A DNA stretch of 64,000 nucleotides from Planococcus halotolerans (GTDB lineage: Bacteria > Bacillota > Bacilli > Bacillales_A > Planococcaceae): assembly GCF_003289955.1 (NCBI RefSeq), contig NZ_QLZR01000003.1, positions 356,214 to 420,213 of the forward strand, written 5' to 3'. Of this stretch, positions 16,639 through 24,744 are shown one piece after another. Made by a program: the position numbers and the translations under genes. The notes below the pieces were generated by a model that saw only the letters and a list, made by a program, of their open reading frames with translations, did not search any database and was not told the origin of the DNA. Numbering within the stretch: position 1 is the stretch's first letter; each line of letters starts with the position of its first letter.

Positions 16639-17901
16639 ATGAAGAGATCAGGAAAGATTTTCACAACAGCCATGTTGGCAGTTACTTTGATGATGCCAGT
16701 AATGGGAGTAAGTGCTAACGAAGGAAAGGCAGAAGCTAACGGCAACGAAAAATTCCGGGTACTGGTTGACTCAGCCGATCAGAAAAACCTGAATAACGTA
16801 AAAGAGCAATACGGTGTCCAGTGGGACTTTGCAAGTGAAGGTTTTACTACTGACATGAATGAAAAGCAATTTAACGCTTTGCAAAAGAACAAAAATATTA
16901 CAGTAGAAAAAGTTCCTGAATTGGAAATCGCAACTGCAACCCTTCAGCCGGAAGCGAAATATGCCGCAATGGCAGCTTCGCAGTCGACTCCGTGGGGAAT
17001 TAAAGCAATTTATAATAATAGCAGTATTACCAAAACAAGCGGCGGTGCAGGCATCAATATTGCCGTACTTGATACTGGAGTCAATACGAGCCACTCGGAT
17101 CTGCGCAATAATGTGGAACAATGCAAAGATTTCACTGTAGGTACAACTTATACGAATAACAGCTGTACAGACCGCCAAGGACACGGCACTCACGTTGCCG
17201 GATCAGCATTGGCTGACGGCGGTACGGGCAGCGGAGTTTACGGTGTAGCACCGGATGCTGACCTATGGGCTTATAAAGTATTGGGTGATGATGGTTCGGG
17301 CTACGCAGATGATATCGCAGCAGCGATTCGCCATGCAGGCGATCAGGCTACAGCTCTAGGAACAAAAGTTGTCATCAATATGTCTCTGGGTTCTTCAGGT
17401 GAAAGCAGCCTGATTACGAATGCTGTAAACTACGCATACAATAAAGGCGTACTTGTGATTGCTGCAGCAGGAAACTCAGGTCCTTACCAAGGTTCAATCG
17501 GATATCCTGGTGCATTGGTTAACGCAGTAGCGGTAGCGGCACTTGAAAATACTGTGCAAAACGGCACATATCGTGTAGCGGATTTCTCTTCACGCGGCTA
17601 TAGCCGTACTGACGGAGATTATGTAATCCAAAAAGGCGATGTTGAAATTTCAGCTCCTGGAGCGGCGATCTATTCCACTTGGTATGATGGCGGTTATGCT
17701 ACCATCAGCGGAACTTCAATGGCTTCACCACATGCTGCCGGACTTGCAGCAAAAATTTGGGCACAATATCCTTCTGCTTCAAATGTGGATGTACGCGGCG
17801 AATTGCAATACCGTGGTTATGAAAACGACATCCTTTCCGGTTATGGTGCAGGATATGGAGACGATTATGCTTCTGGGTTCGGATTTGCCACTGTTCAATA
17901 A
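16639..17901 (+). CDS. Secreted subtilisin-like serine protease (S8 family)
   Basis: 420-aa exported subtilase. Residues 1-26 are a Sec signal ending VSANE; about 38-95 is the I9-type pro-domain; the mature protease starts near SQSTPWGIKAI (115). The catalytic triad is Asp145 (VLDTGVN), His182 (GHGTHVAGS) and Ser360 (GTSMASPHAAG), with oxyanion Asn279 in AAGNSG. Cys162 and Cys176 could form a disulfide. ATG at 16639 follows AAGGAG. It is directly upstream of an RNPP-type regulator and its peptide, like the protease targets or maturases of PlcR/NprR systems, so it may be a regulated target or may process the pro-peptide; this is inference. Confidence 0.93.
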   Translation: MKRSGKIFTTAMLAVTLMMPVMGVSANEGKAEANGNEKFRVLVDSADQKNLNNVKEQYGVQWDFASEGFTTDMNEKQFNALQKNKNITVEKVPELEIATATLQPEAKYAAMAASQSTPWGIKAIYNNSSITKTSGGAGINIAVLDTGVNTSHSDLRNNVEQCKDFTVGTTYTNNSCTDRQGHGTHVAGSALADGGTGSGVYGVAPDADLWAYKVLGDDGSGYADDIAAAIRHAGDQATALGTKVVINMSLGSSGESSLITNAVNYAYNKGVLVIAAAGNSGPYQGSIGYPGALVNAVAVAALENTVQNGTYRVADFSSRGYSRTDGDYVIQKGDVEISAPGAAIYSTWYDGGYATISGTSMASPHAAGLAAKIWAQYPSASNVDVRGELQYRGYENDILSGYGAGYGDDYASGFGFATVQ

Positions 17902-17919
17902 GGGATTCCAATAGCAAGG

Positions 17920-17950
17920 ACAGTTCCGGCTTTACGCCGGGACTGTTTTT
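17920..17950 (+). terminator. Rho-independent terminator after the subtilase
   Basis: ACAGTTCCGGC loop GCCGGGACTGT (one G-U pair) followed by T5. It separates the protease transcript from the regulator. Confidence 0.82.
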
Positions 17951-17990
17951 ATATGGTATTATTTAATTAATCTGAAAGAAGGGTGAAGCT

Positions 17991-19220
17991 ATGAATATTG
18001 GTTCTGTGATTAAGTATTACCGCTCCAAAAACAATATGACGCAATCCCAATTGGCTGATGGCATCTGCTCTATTTCCCATCTCAGTAAAATTGAATCGAA
18101 TACCTACACGCCGCACGAATCGACGATTGAAGCACTGCTCCTTAAAATGGGGGTTCAATGGAAGAAGGAAATAGCAAAAAGAAGCAGGCTTGAACGCCAA
18201 TTGAACGATTTCGTAACATGTTCTTTGCACTATGACCTGGTTGAAATGGAAAATCAGTACGAGAAACTCCAGTTGGACAATGATTATATCCAGTCGACAG
18301 ACCTGGTGAATCAATATGAGTTATATAAATTCCGTTATTATTTATACATAAAAGATCAGGGCCGGGCTGACAGGCAAAAAGCCATGCTGGAACGAATGAA
18401 GAATTCCTTTACGGATGCTGAGGCATGGATGCACCAGCTTTTTCTGTCGCTGTATTATACGATGGCAAACAAAAAAGAGCTTGCAATGGAATACGTGAAC
18501 TCTCTGGATGGAGGAATCCAGAGCATTCCGCAAAAATTTGAAGGAGAATTCTATTATCAGAAAGCGCGTTTGCTGATTATGCATGAGCAATATGAATTGT
18601 CAGCTCATTTCGCTGAATTATCGGTCCAGTATTTCAAGTTAAACTATAATTACATCCGTCTGCTGCATGCCCAATTGCTGCTCGCAATCAATTATATGCG
18701 GCGCAACCTCCTGGTTCAGGCAGCTGGCATTTTCGAAGTGCTGAAACGCAATACACGACTGACAGACCAAAAGGAATTATACAATCAGACTTTGTATAAT
18801 TTTGCGGAATTGCTGAAAACACGTCACGATCATAACCAGGCCTTTGATTTATTGACTGAATTGCATGGAATTCTGTCCAAAGATACATATTTTTATAAAG
18901 CGGTGCTTGTGAGCCTCATTGAAACTGCAGTGGAAGTTGGAGCGGACGCCTGGCAGTACGTACGTGAACTGCGGGATTTGGCAGAGGGACCGGAAGACGA
19001 ATATTTCTTATTATACTTAAACTACTTCGAGAAACGAAATTTTTCCCAACCAGACCTTTCGGCTTATTCAGAGGAAAAAATGTTCCCATTTTTCAGAAAA
19101 CATGGTTATATTAGAGAAAGTAAAAAAATCGCCTTGGAATTGGCTGAACATTTTAAACGGGTGAAGCAATGGGAAAAGGCGATGTATTATCAATCCTATT
19201 ATGATAGAAACGGAGGATGA
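17991..19220 (+). CDS. RNPP-type (PlcR/NprR-like) HTH-TPR transcriptional regulator
   Basis: 409 aa. Residues about 5-58 are an XRE-type helix-turn-helix (IGSVIKYYRSKNNMTQSQL ... SISHLSKIES), with the ICSISHLSKIE pattern seen in NprR/PlcR proteins. The remaining 350 residues are all-helical with Tyr/Leu-rich pairs typical of tetratricopeptide-like repeats, the domain that binds the mature signalling peptide in this family. No phosphorylation or sensor domain is present. The stop codon overlaps the ribosome site of a 53-aa pro-peptide gene, the arrangement known for plcR-papR and nprR-nprX. It would act in the cytoplasm as a peptide-gated activator or repressor; target genes unknown, the adjacent subtilase being the first candidate. 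Confidence 0.85.
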   Translation: MNIGSVIKYYRSKNNMTQSQLADGICSISHLSKIESNTYTPHESTIEALLLKMGVQWKKEIAKRSRLERQLNDFVTCSLHYDLVEMENQYEKLQLDNDYIQSTDLVNQYELYKFRYYLYIKDQGRADRQKAMLERMKNSFTDAEAWMHQLFLSLYYTMANKKELAMEYVNSLDGGIQSIPQKFEGEFYYQKARLLIMHEQYELSAHFAELSVQYFKLNYNYIRLLHAQLLLAINYMRRNLLVQAAGIFEVLKRNTRLTDQKELYNQTLYNFAELLKTRHDHNQAFDLLTELHGILSKDTYFYKAVLVSLIETAVEVGADAWQYVRELRDLAEGPEDEYFLLYLNYFEKRNFSQPDLSAYSEEKMFPFFRKHGYIRESKKIALELAEHFKRVKQWEKAMYYQSYYDRNGG

Positions 19221-19225
19221 TTTTT

Positions 19226-19387
19226 ATGAAAAAAGGGAAACTGATTTTATTGACTGGATTGGCTGCGGCCATGATGGTTATGGGAGCTTGGGCTCCAACA
19301 GCTTCACAGGTGGATCATTCAGATGCAGTCGTCGCTTCCGGCGGCGTGCAGGAAAACTCGATCCCGACTATTTTACCTCCCCTGTAA
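19226..19387 (+). CDS. Secreted signalling pro-peptide (PapR/NprX-like), 53 aa
   Basis: Starts 5 bp after the regulator stop, with GGAGG overlapping that stop codon, so translation is probably coupled. The product has a positive N-terminus (MKKGK), a hydrophobic core (residues 6-23), a likely signal-peptidase site after APTAS (about residue 27), and a short mature tail ending ENSIPTILPPL. No other domain is present. In RNPP systems such pro-peptides are exported by Sec, trimmed outside to 5-9 C-terminal residues, and re-imported by Opp to bind the regulator. The peptide identity is inferred from size, position and layout, not from homology. A strong terminator follows. Confidence 0.75.
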   Translation: MKKGKLILLTGLAAAMMVMGAWAPTASQVDHSDAVVASGGVQENSIPTILPPL

Positions 19388-19403
19388 AATAGCGAATTGT
19401 TCC

Positions 19404-19436
19404 AAAGCTCCCGGTCTAGGCCCCGGGAGCTTTTTT
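19404..19436 (+). terminator. Rho-independent terminator after the pro-peptide gene
   Basis: AAAGCTCCCGG loop CCGGGAGCTTTTTT; strong stem with T6. Confidence 0.92.
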
Positions 19437-19507
19437 GTGCAGAATTTGTTTAGCTGACAGGGAATCGGCAATAATGTAGTAACAGGACGCATGAGGAGGG
19501 GATGCTG

Positions 19508-20164
19508 GTGAAAGTCAGGCTGGAATGGAAATATCGATCCTCAAAAGGAGTGGAAACAGTTTTCCGCTCAGATGAAATGGCTGCAGCTCAAGGCGTCCAG
19601 ATTGCTGAAGACATTGAACGGACTAAGCGGGTAAAGGAACTGCTGTTCATCGATAGTTATGATGACAGTGTCTGGACGATGAAAGAGATGAAGGCATATT
19701 TAAAAAGCATCGAAACGGAACCTCATGATATAACGGTTTATTTTGACGGTGGATTTGACGTCGGAAATAGAAAGACAGGTTTAGGCTGTGTAATTTACTA
19801 TAGCCAAAACGGAAAATCCTACCGGCTCAGGCAAAATGCGCAACTTGACGGGCTAGTTTCGAACAATGAAGCAGAATTTGCAGCACTTCACCTTTGTGTG
19901 CAGGAACTTGAGTTTATGGAAGTCCGGAATATACCGGTGCGTTTCAGTGGAGATTCAAAAATTGTGATAAACGGCATGAGTGGAGAATGGCCGGTCATCG
20001 AAACTGAGCTGGTCCGCTGGGCTGACCGCATCGAAGAAAAGATCAGCCGAATGGGAATCCAGACAGATTATGAACTAATCCCCCGAAAAGAAAATTTTGA
20101 AGCGGACAGACTTGCGACACAAGCATTGAAAGGAATTGAAATTACCGGAACGAGCAGTATATGA
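19508..20164 (+). CDS. RNase HI-like (reverse-transcriptase-like) protein
   Basis: About 218 aa. The N-terminal ~75 residues are a family extension, and the RNase H fold follows with the acidic ligands DITVYFDGGF, NNEAEFAAL, SGDSKIV and FEADRLA. It resembles Bacillus YpeP-type proteins that cleave or bind RNA/DNA hybrids. ATG at 19502 is only one base from GAGGAGGG (19493-19500), so GTG at 19508 with 7-nt spacing is chosen. Monocistronic. Confidence 0.85.
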   Translation: MKVRLEWKYRSSKGVETVFRSDEMAAAQGVQIAEDIERTKRVKELLFIDSYDDSVWTMKEMKAYLKSIETEPHDITVYFDGGFDVGNRKTGLGCVIYYSQNGKSYRLRQNAQLDGLVSNNEAEFAALHLCVQELEFMEVRNIPVRFSGDSKIVINGMSGEWPVIETELVRWADRIEEKISRMGIQTDYELIPRKENFEADRLATQALKGIEITGTSSI

Positions 20165-20186
20165 AAAAGAAAAATTATAAAGAAAA

Positions 20187-20230
20187 TAGCGGTAGAATCT
20201 TGGATATTTACAAGACTTAACCGCTTTTTT
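20187..20230 (+). terminator. Terminator after the RNase H-like gene
   Basis: Bulged stem AGCGG...AATCTTG loop CAAGA...CCGCT followed by T6. Confidence 0.7.
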
Positions 20231-20272
20231 GTTTTGGCATTTCCTATATTATAGATTTGAATGAGCTTAATA

Positions 20273-20296
20273 ATTTACATCGTGCACGATATAAAT
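20273..20296. promoter_or_regulatory. Putative OhrR operator
   Basis: 24-bp near-perfect palindrome: half ATTTACATCGTG against its mirror ATTTATATCGTG, one mismatch, with a perfect ATCGTGCACGAT centre. It covers the -35 element and spacer of the ohr promoter, so bound repressor would block RNA polymerase. The OhrR gene is 0.65 kb downstream. Confidence 0.75.
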
Positions 20297-20302
20297 TATA
20301 GT
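20274..20302 (+). promoter_or_regulatory. Promoter of ohr
   Basis: TTTACA (20274-20279), 17-bp spacer, TATAGT (20297-20302). The -35 box and spacer lie inside the palindromic operator. Confidence 0.75.
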
Positions 20303-20340
20303 GGGTTATGAAAGAACAAATCGAATGGAGGAATTTAATC

Positions 20341-20760
20341 ATGAAAGCACTTTATGAAACAACAATCATCAATACAGGCGGCAGACAAGGAGAAGTATAT
20401 TCGGAAGATAATATTTTCAATCTGGATGTTGCAAAACCGGCAGCACTCGGCGGCGAATCCACAACTGCCACTAATCCTGAACAATTATTCGCAGCCGGCT
20501 ATAGTGCCTGCTTCAACAGTGCGTTGGAACTGGTTCTTGAACGCGATAAAGTGAATGTAGATAAAAGTGAAGTAAGAGCGACAATCTCCCTGCTGGGTGA
20601 CAAAGAAAATGGCGGTGTGAAATTGGCTGCTAAATTGGAAGTCACCATCGAAGGCATCGACGAAGAGAAAAAGCAGGAGTATGTGGACAAAGCTCACCAA
20701 TACTGCCCGTATTCAAAAGCGATCAAAGATTCGGTGGATGTAGAGATTATCATTAACTAA
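20341..20760 (+). CDS. ohr: Organic hydroperoxide resistance protein (Ohr/OsmC family)
   Basis: 139-aa thiol peroxidase reducing organic hydroperoxides in the cytoplasm with lipoyl-dependent recycling. The two catalytic cysteines are Cys57 (GYSACFNSA) and Cys122 (YCPYSKA); the Ohr-specific Arg15 (GGRQG) is present. An upstream in-frame ATG at 20308 overlaps the promoter region; ATG at 20341 has GGAGG at proper distance. ohrR and a glutathione peroxidase gene follow on the same strand, forming a peroxide-defence group. Confidence 0.93.
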   Translation: MKALYETTIINTGGRQGEVYSEDNIFNLDVAKPAALGGESTTATNPEQLFAAGYSACFNSALELVLERDKVNVDKSEVRATISLLGDKENGGVKLAAKLEVTIEGIDEEKKQEYVDKAHQYCPYSKAIKDSVDVEIIIN

Positions 20761-20942
20761 GAAAAGCTGAAGCACCCGTTTAGCCCCGAAAAGCGCTGGA
20801 GGATTAGGCCGTAATGGCGTTTTTAGCCATGAAGGACAAATCCGAAGCGACTCGAGGGGCTGGGTGCTGGAGTCTGGACAATAAAGAAAAGCGTAAGTAC
20901 CCGTTTAGCCACGACAAGCGCTGCCCGCAGGACGTGGACACT
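20761..20942. repeat. Dispersed Bacillales-type repeat, one full and one partial tandem copy
   Basis: Two related blocks begin GAAAAGCTGAAGCACCCG (20761) and GAAAAGCGTAAGTACCCG (20884), each continuing TTTAGCCxCGAxAAGCGCTG. The first can fold into a long imperfect hairpin (AGCACCC...AGCCCC pairing with GGGGCTGGGTGCT). Similar non-coding repeats are familiar from Bacillales genomes; no function is established. It separates ohr from ohrR. Confidence 0.7.
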
Positions 20943-20962
20943 AAAAAGATGGGCGTGAAGTA

Positions 20963-21400
20963 ATGGAACTTGGTTTAAAGTTAGAACAACAATTATGTTT
21001 TGAAGTTTATAAAGCTTCAAGTAATTTTACGAAAATGTATGCAAGAGTACTTGAACCTTTTAATCTGACCTTTCCCCAATACCTGGTTCTCCTGGTTCTT
21101 TGGGAAGAAAACCATTTGGTGATGAAAGATATCGGAGCGCGTATAGGACATGGCACCGGCACCTTGAATCCCATTATCAACCGCATGATCGAGCAGGGCC
21201 GTTTAACAAAACGGCAGTCACCGGATGATAAACGGGCATGGATTATTTCCCTGACGGAAAAAGCTGAGAAAGAACATGCACCCATCAGCCAGGCTGTGTA
21301 CGACAAGCTGGTGAGCTGCAACTTTCTTGATGTCAATGCTCTGACTTTGATGAAGCATTTAAAGCAGCTGAATGCATTTTTCGAAGAAATGAACCTTTAA
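20963..21400 (+). CDS. ohrR: MarR-family organic peroxide sensor-repressor
   Basis: 145 aa with the MarR winged helix. Cys12 in QLCFEVYKAS is the reactive peroxide-sensing cysteine of OhrR proteins; FPQYLVLLVLW and the wing LTKRQSPDDKRA are also typical. Oxidation of Cys12 by organic hydroperoxides would release it from the palindrome at 20273-20296. The ribosome site is weak (GGGCGTGAAG), and no separate promoter is evident in the repeat upstream. Confidence 0.92.
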   Translation: MELGLKLEQQLCFEVYKASSNFTKMYARVLEPFNLTFPQYLVLLVLWEENHLVMKDIGARIGHGTGTLNPIINRMIEQGRLTKRQSPDDKRAWIISLTEKAEKEHAPISQAVYDKLVSCNFLDVNALTLMKHLKQLNAFFEEMNL

Positions 21401-21429
21401 AATCCCAATGGCTAAGGAGAGAAAATGAT

Positions 21430-21906
21430 ATGAGTATTTATGAATTTTCGGCCAGAAAGTCCGATGGCAGCATTTATCCGTTAAGTGAATACGAAGGGAA
21501 AACGATGTTGATCGTCAATACTGCTACAAAATGTGGTTTGCGTGATCAATTCGATGGACTGGAGAAGTTGTACCAGAAATATGAAAATGACGGACTTGTC
21601 GTCCTTGGCTTTCCTTCCGATCAATTCGGACAGGAACTTGATGGGGCGAAAGAAGCGGAGGAATCCTGCCGGATGACTTACGGAGTTTCGTTCCCAATGC
21701 ATGACCTGGTCAAAGTTAACGGAAAAAATGCCGATCCTCTCTTTAAATATCTAACTGAAAACAGCAAGGGAGTCCTTGGCAGCAGCATCAAGTGGAATTT
21801 CACCAAATTTCTCATTGACAAAGAAGGAAAGCTGGTTGCACGGTTTTCGCCAAAAGATAAGCCTGAAAAATTTGAAGAAGAAATTAAACAATACTTAACG
21901 AACTGA
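21430..21906 (+). CDS. Glutathione peroxidase-like thiol peroxidase
   Basis: 158 aa. Peroxidatic Cys35 sits in NTATKCGL; the tetrad partners are Gln65 (PSDQFGQ), Trp in SSIKWNFTKF and its Asn. The position that is Cys in the usual FPCNQF motif is Ser63 here, so Cys80 (ESCRMTYG) is the probable resolving cysteine, fitting a thioredoxin-dependent enzyme. It starts 29 bp after ohrR with AAGGAGAG upstream, probably co-transcribed. Confidence 0.9.
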   Translation: MSIYEFSARKSDGSIYPLSEYEGKTMLIVNTATKCGLRDQFDGLEKLYQKYENDGLVVLGFPSDQFGQELDGAKEAEESCRMTYGVSFPMHDLVKVNGKNADPLFKYLTENSKGVLGSSIKWNFTKFLIDKEGKLVARFSPKDKPEKFEEEIKQYLTN

Positions 21907-21912
21907 AGTTGG

Positions 21913-21947
21913 ACCCTGAAGCAAAAATGCTTCAGGGTATTTATTTT
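21913..21947 (+). terminator. Terminator after the thiol peroxidase gene
   Basis: ACCCTGAAGCA loop TGCTTCAGGGT followed by a T-rich tract. Confidence 0.8.
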
Positions 21948-21996
21948 ACGGAAAATAAAAATATTAATATTCAGAATTTCTATAGTTTATTGTTGC

Positions 21997-22274
21997 AATA
22001 ATCAAAATGACGGCATCAACGGGCCGGCTATCTTTTGGGATTTGGCTAAACTTGAAGCAGGCGATGAGATAATTGTAAAAGGTGAAGGCAAGGATTTGGT
22101 TTTCAGAGTTTTTGCGATGGAGTCAGTCGAATTGGAGCTGGCAGATGTCCGTGCAGTATTTGGAACCGTTCTTCACCGGAACTTATTCTAATCACCTGTT
22201 CAGGTGATTATGACTACAACCGGGGGACTCGTGAAGAAAGACTGATTGTTTATACAGAGTTAGTCGAAGAATGA
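21997..22274 (+). pseudogene. Degraded sortase gene fragment (class D/F-like)
   Basis: The frame from 21997 reads QNDGINGPAIFWDLAKLEAGDE, a sortase GHxD...GPAxFWDL block with Gln where the catalytic His should be, and stops at 22189-22191. The neighbouring frame from 22182 then reads LITCSGDYDYNRGTREERLI, the catalytic TLxTC block with Cys, up to TGA at 22272-22274. The N-terminal half and membrane anchor are missing. Truncation, frameshift and lost His mark it as a pseudogene. A terminator follows it. Confidence 0.75.
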
Positions 22275-22281
22275 AAGATTC

Positions 22282-22317
22282 AGCGTTTTCCGAAATGGGA
22301 AAACGCTTTTTTTTTTT
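22282..22317 (+). terminator. Terminator following the sortase remnant
   Basis: AGCGTTTTCC GAAAT GGGAAAACGCT followed by T11. Confidence 0.9.
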
Positions 22318-22519
22318 GGAGACGAATGCAATACATATATATATTGGAAATTTATATATAAAAATTATTTATTGGGAAATATTTATAATGCAGAAACTTT
22401 TTTACTATAATGCTTTTTTAATGTCTAAAAATTTGGTATTATCAATACCAATAGATATTTTTTTGCGGTTTTCGACATATTTCGCCGCCATTTCATCACC
22501 TTTGGGAGGATACAACTTA

Positions 22520-24622
22520 ATGAACGATAAATATCGTCCTAGGACGAAAAATATGCCTGAAACGTCGCTTTTAAGTAATGAAAGCCAATTTCATTTTGAA
22601 GAATCACTATTTGAACACATCGTCCAAAAGGTGCCTGTGAGTTTGTATATTATATCTCGAAACAAATTTACATATGTGAATGATTGCCTGTGTGAACTGC
22701 TGGATTACCCGGAAGAAGATTTTCTTTCAGGAAAACTCCGGTTGAAGGATATTGTACACCCTGAAGATTTGCCGAAAGTGATGAATCGGATTTCCAATCT
22801 TACAGACAGAACCACGAAAAAAGCACGTTATCGTGTAAGGGTCATAAAGAAAGATGGCAGTCTGCTTCACGCAGAGATCCATTCGACAATATCAGAACTG
22901 GAGGGTGAAGATGTTTTTCTGGGAAGTGTTACAGACATTACAGAAGAAGTTCTGACACGGAACCGCTTGAAAGACAGTGAGGAACGCTACAACTCGCTTT
23001 TCTTTGAGAATCCGGATGCCATTTTTTCCTTCGATCTGGAAGGGAATTTTATTGACGTTAATCCTGGTGCTGTAACACTGTCAGGATATGCCTATCACGA
23101 ACTTTTAAAAATGTCGTTTATGCCCATGATTGTTCCCGAACATCTGGAAAAAGCACTTTTTTATTTTTCAGAAGCAATAAAAGGCCATACTAATCGTTAT
23201 GAAATTAATCTTTTTGGAAAAAATGGAGAACTTATCAATCTTGAAGTAACGAATTTCCCAATGCAGCAGGCTGGCCAGATTACGGGAGTTTACGGCATAG
23301 GAAAAGATGTCACCAGCCGGAACGAGCATAAACGCATGGTCGAAGAAATGGCTTTCTTCGATCATTTAACAAAGTTGCCAAACCGGAAGTTATTCGAAGA
23401 CCGTTTGGAACAGGCAGTAAAAATCGCTAATGATTCAAGTGCTGTTCCGGCTGTCTTGTTTTTGAATTTGGACCGTTTTAAATACATCAATGACTTACTG
23501 GGTTATGAACACGGCGATGTTTTCCTGAAGCAGGCAGCGGTGCGTATGGTGGAATGTGTGTCAGAATCAGCGACGGTTGGCCGGTTTGCAGGAGATGAGT
23601 TTGCAATCCTGCTGCCGGACTCGACGCCGGAGGCAGCAATTGAATGTGCAAGCCGCCTGAACAGTGTGCTGGCTGAACCGATTGAAGTAATGGGCCAGCA
23701 ATTGTCACTGACAGCAAGCATCGGTGTCGCCTGTTCGGACAAATCCCAGGAAAGCTTGATTAAACAGGCTGAGGCGGCAATGCTTTACACGAAAAAATAC
23801 AGCAAAAACAGCTGTTCCTTATTTTCGCATGAGTTAAACAAAGAAACTGCTGATAGATTGACAATTGAACGGGAATTGAAATCAGCCGTCCGAAATGATG
23901 AGTTTCTTATCCATTACCAGCCCATCATTGATCTGAGCTCAGGAAAGCCCAGTGCAATGGAAGCGTTAATCAGATGGAATCACCCAGAACTTGGCATGGT
24001 TCCACCTGACCGTTTCATCCCTGTATCGGAAGAGAGCGGGCAGATTATAGCGATCGGAAAGTGGGTTCTTTTTACCGCATGTTCACAAACAAAGAAATGG
24101 CAGAACCAAGGGTATGCGCCTTTTCGAATCTGCGTCAACATCTCCACAATTCAGCTGCAGCATCCGAATTTTGTCCAATTAGTAAAAAGCGTTTTGGAAG
24201 AGACGGGGCTGGACGCCAAGTGGCTTGAACTGGAAGTCACTGAAAGCATTTTGCTGGAAGATACTGAAATTCTGAAAGAAAGTTTGCGCAAACTGAAAGC
24301 GCTTGGAATTTCGATGTCCATCGATGATTTTGGTACAGGTTTCACTTCGCTTAATTATCTGCGCCAGTTCTCATTTGACCGTGTCAAAATTGACCGCAGC
24401 TTTGTGCAGGATATTAACAGCGACCTGAACGGCAAAGCCATCACCTCTACAATAATCACTTTGGCGCATAAACTTGGAATGGAAGTTGTTGCGGAAGGAA
24501 TTGAAGACTCCGTGCAGCTTTCCTACCTGGTGAAAGAGCTGTGCAATGAGGGTCAGGGTTATTATTTCTGCCGTCCGCAAGCCGCAGATAATCATGATTT
24601 CTTTGTAGAAATTAAAAAATAA
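22520..24622 (+). CDS. PAS-PAS-GGDEF-EAL cyclic-di-GMP protein
   Basis: 700 aa. Two PAS domains (about residues 35-150 and 160-280), a GGDEF domain (about 285-440) and an EAL domain (about 455-695). The GGDEF motif is RFAGDEF, a substitution known in active cyclases. The EAL domain keeps EALIRW, VTES, DDFGTG and KIDRSF, so phosphodiesterase activity is likely. No transmembrane segment is seen, so it is probably cytosolic and senses a ligand or redox signal through PAS. The frame runs back to 22271 through a terminator and AT-rich DNA; ATG at 22520 with GGGAGGA upstream is the credible start. Confidence 0.9.
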   Translation: MNDKYRPRTKNMPETSLLSNESQFHFEESLFEHIVQKVPVSLYIISRNKFTYVNDCLCELLDYPEEDFLSGKLRLKDIVHPEDLPKVMNRISNLTDRTTKKARYRVRVIKKDGSLLHAEIHSTISELEGEDVFLGSVTDITEEVLTRNRLKDSEERYNSLFFENPDAIFSFDLEGNFIDVNPGAVTLSGYAYHELLKMSFMPMIVPEHLEKALFYFSEAIKGHTNRYEINLFGKNGELINLEVTNFPMQQAGQITGVYGIGKDVTSRNEHKRMVEEMAFFDHLTKLPNRKLFEDRLEQAVKIANDSSAVPAVLFLNLDRFKYINDLLGYEHGDVFLKQAAVRMVECVSESATVGRFAGDEFAILLPDSTPEAAIECASRLNSVLAEPIEVMGQQLSLTASIGVACSDKSQESLIKQAEAAMLYTKKYSKNSCSLFSHELNKETADRLTIERELKSAVRNDEFLIHYQPIIDLSSGKPSAMEALIRWNHPELGMVPPDRFIPVSEESGQIIAIGKWVLFTACSQTKKWQNQGYAPFRICVNISTIQLQHPNFVQLVKSVLEETGLDAKWLELEVTESILLEDTEILKESLRKLKALGISMSIDDFGTGFTSLNYLRQFSFDRVKIDRSFVQDINSDLNGKAITSTIITLAHKLGMEVVAEGIEDSVQLSYLVKELCNEGQGYYFCRPQAADNHDFFVEIKK

Positions 24623-24637
24623 AAGATACTGAAATAA

Positions 24638-24677
24638 AAAAGCTGATCCACAGATGCCATGCTGTGAATCAGCTTTC
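24638..24677 (+). terminator. Terminator after the PAS-GGDEF-EAL gene
   Basis: AAAGCTGATcCACAG loop CTGTGaATCAGCTTT plus T-rich tail. Confidence 0.85.
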
Positions 24678-24744
24678 TTTCTTTTTTGAAAGAATGGTAT
24701 AGTGAGACAGATGCAAGACTTTTCAGATAAAGGTGGAGGATGTT

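Noticed and set aside
16491..16640. A 49-codon open frame ending on the ATG of the subtilase gene (ATGA overlap).
   Set aside because: No ribosome site before its ATG, odd Cys/His/Trp composition, and the subtilase has its own AAGGAG. Probably chance.
16639..17990. PlcR box (TATGnAnnnnTnCATA) upstream of the protease or regulator.
   Set aside because: No acceptable match found, so the operator of the RNPP regulator remains unknown.
22271..22519. N-terminal extension of the PAS-GGDEF-EAL frame.
   Set aside because: It starts inside the sortase remnant, crosses a strong terminator and translates AT-rich DNA; ATG at 22520 has a proper ribosome site.
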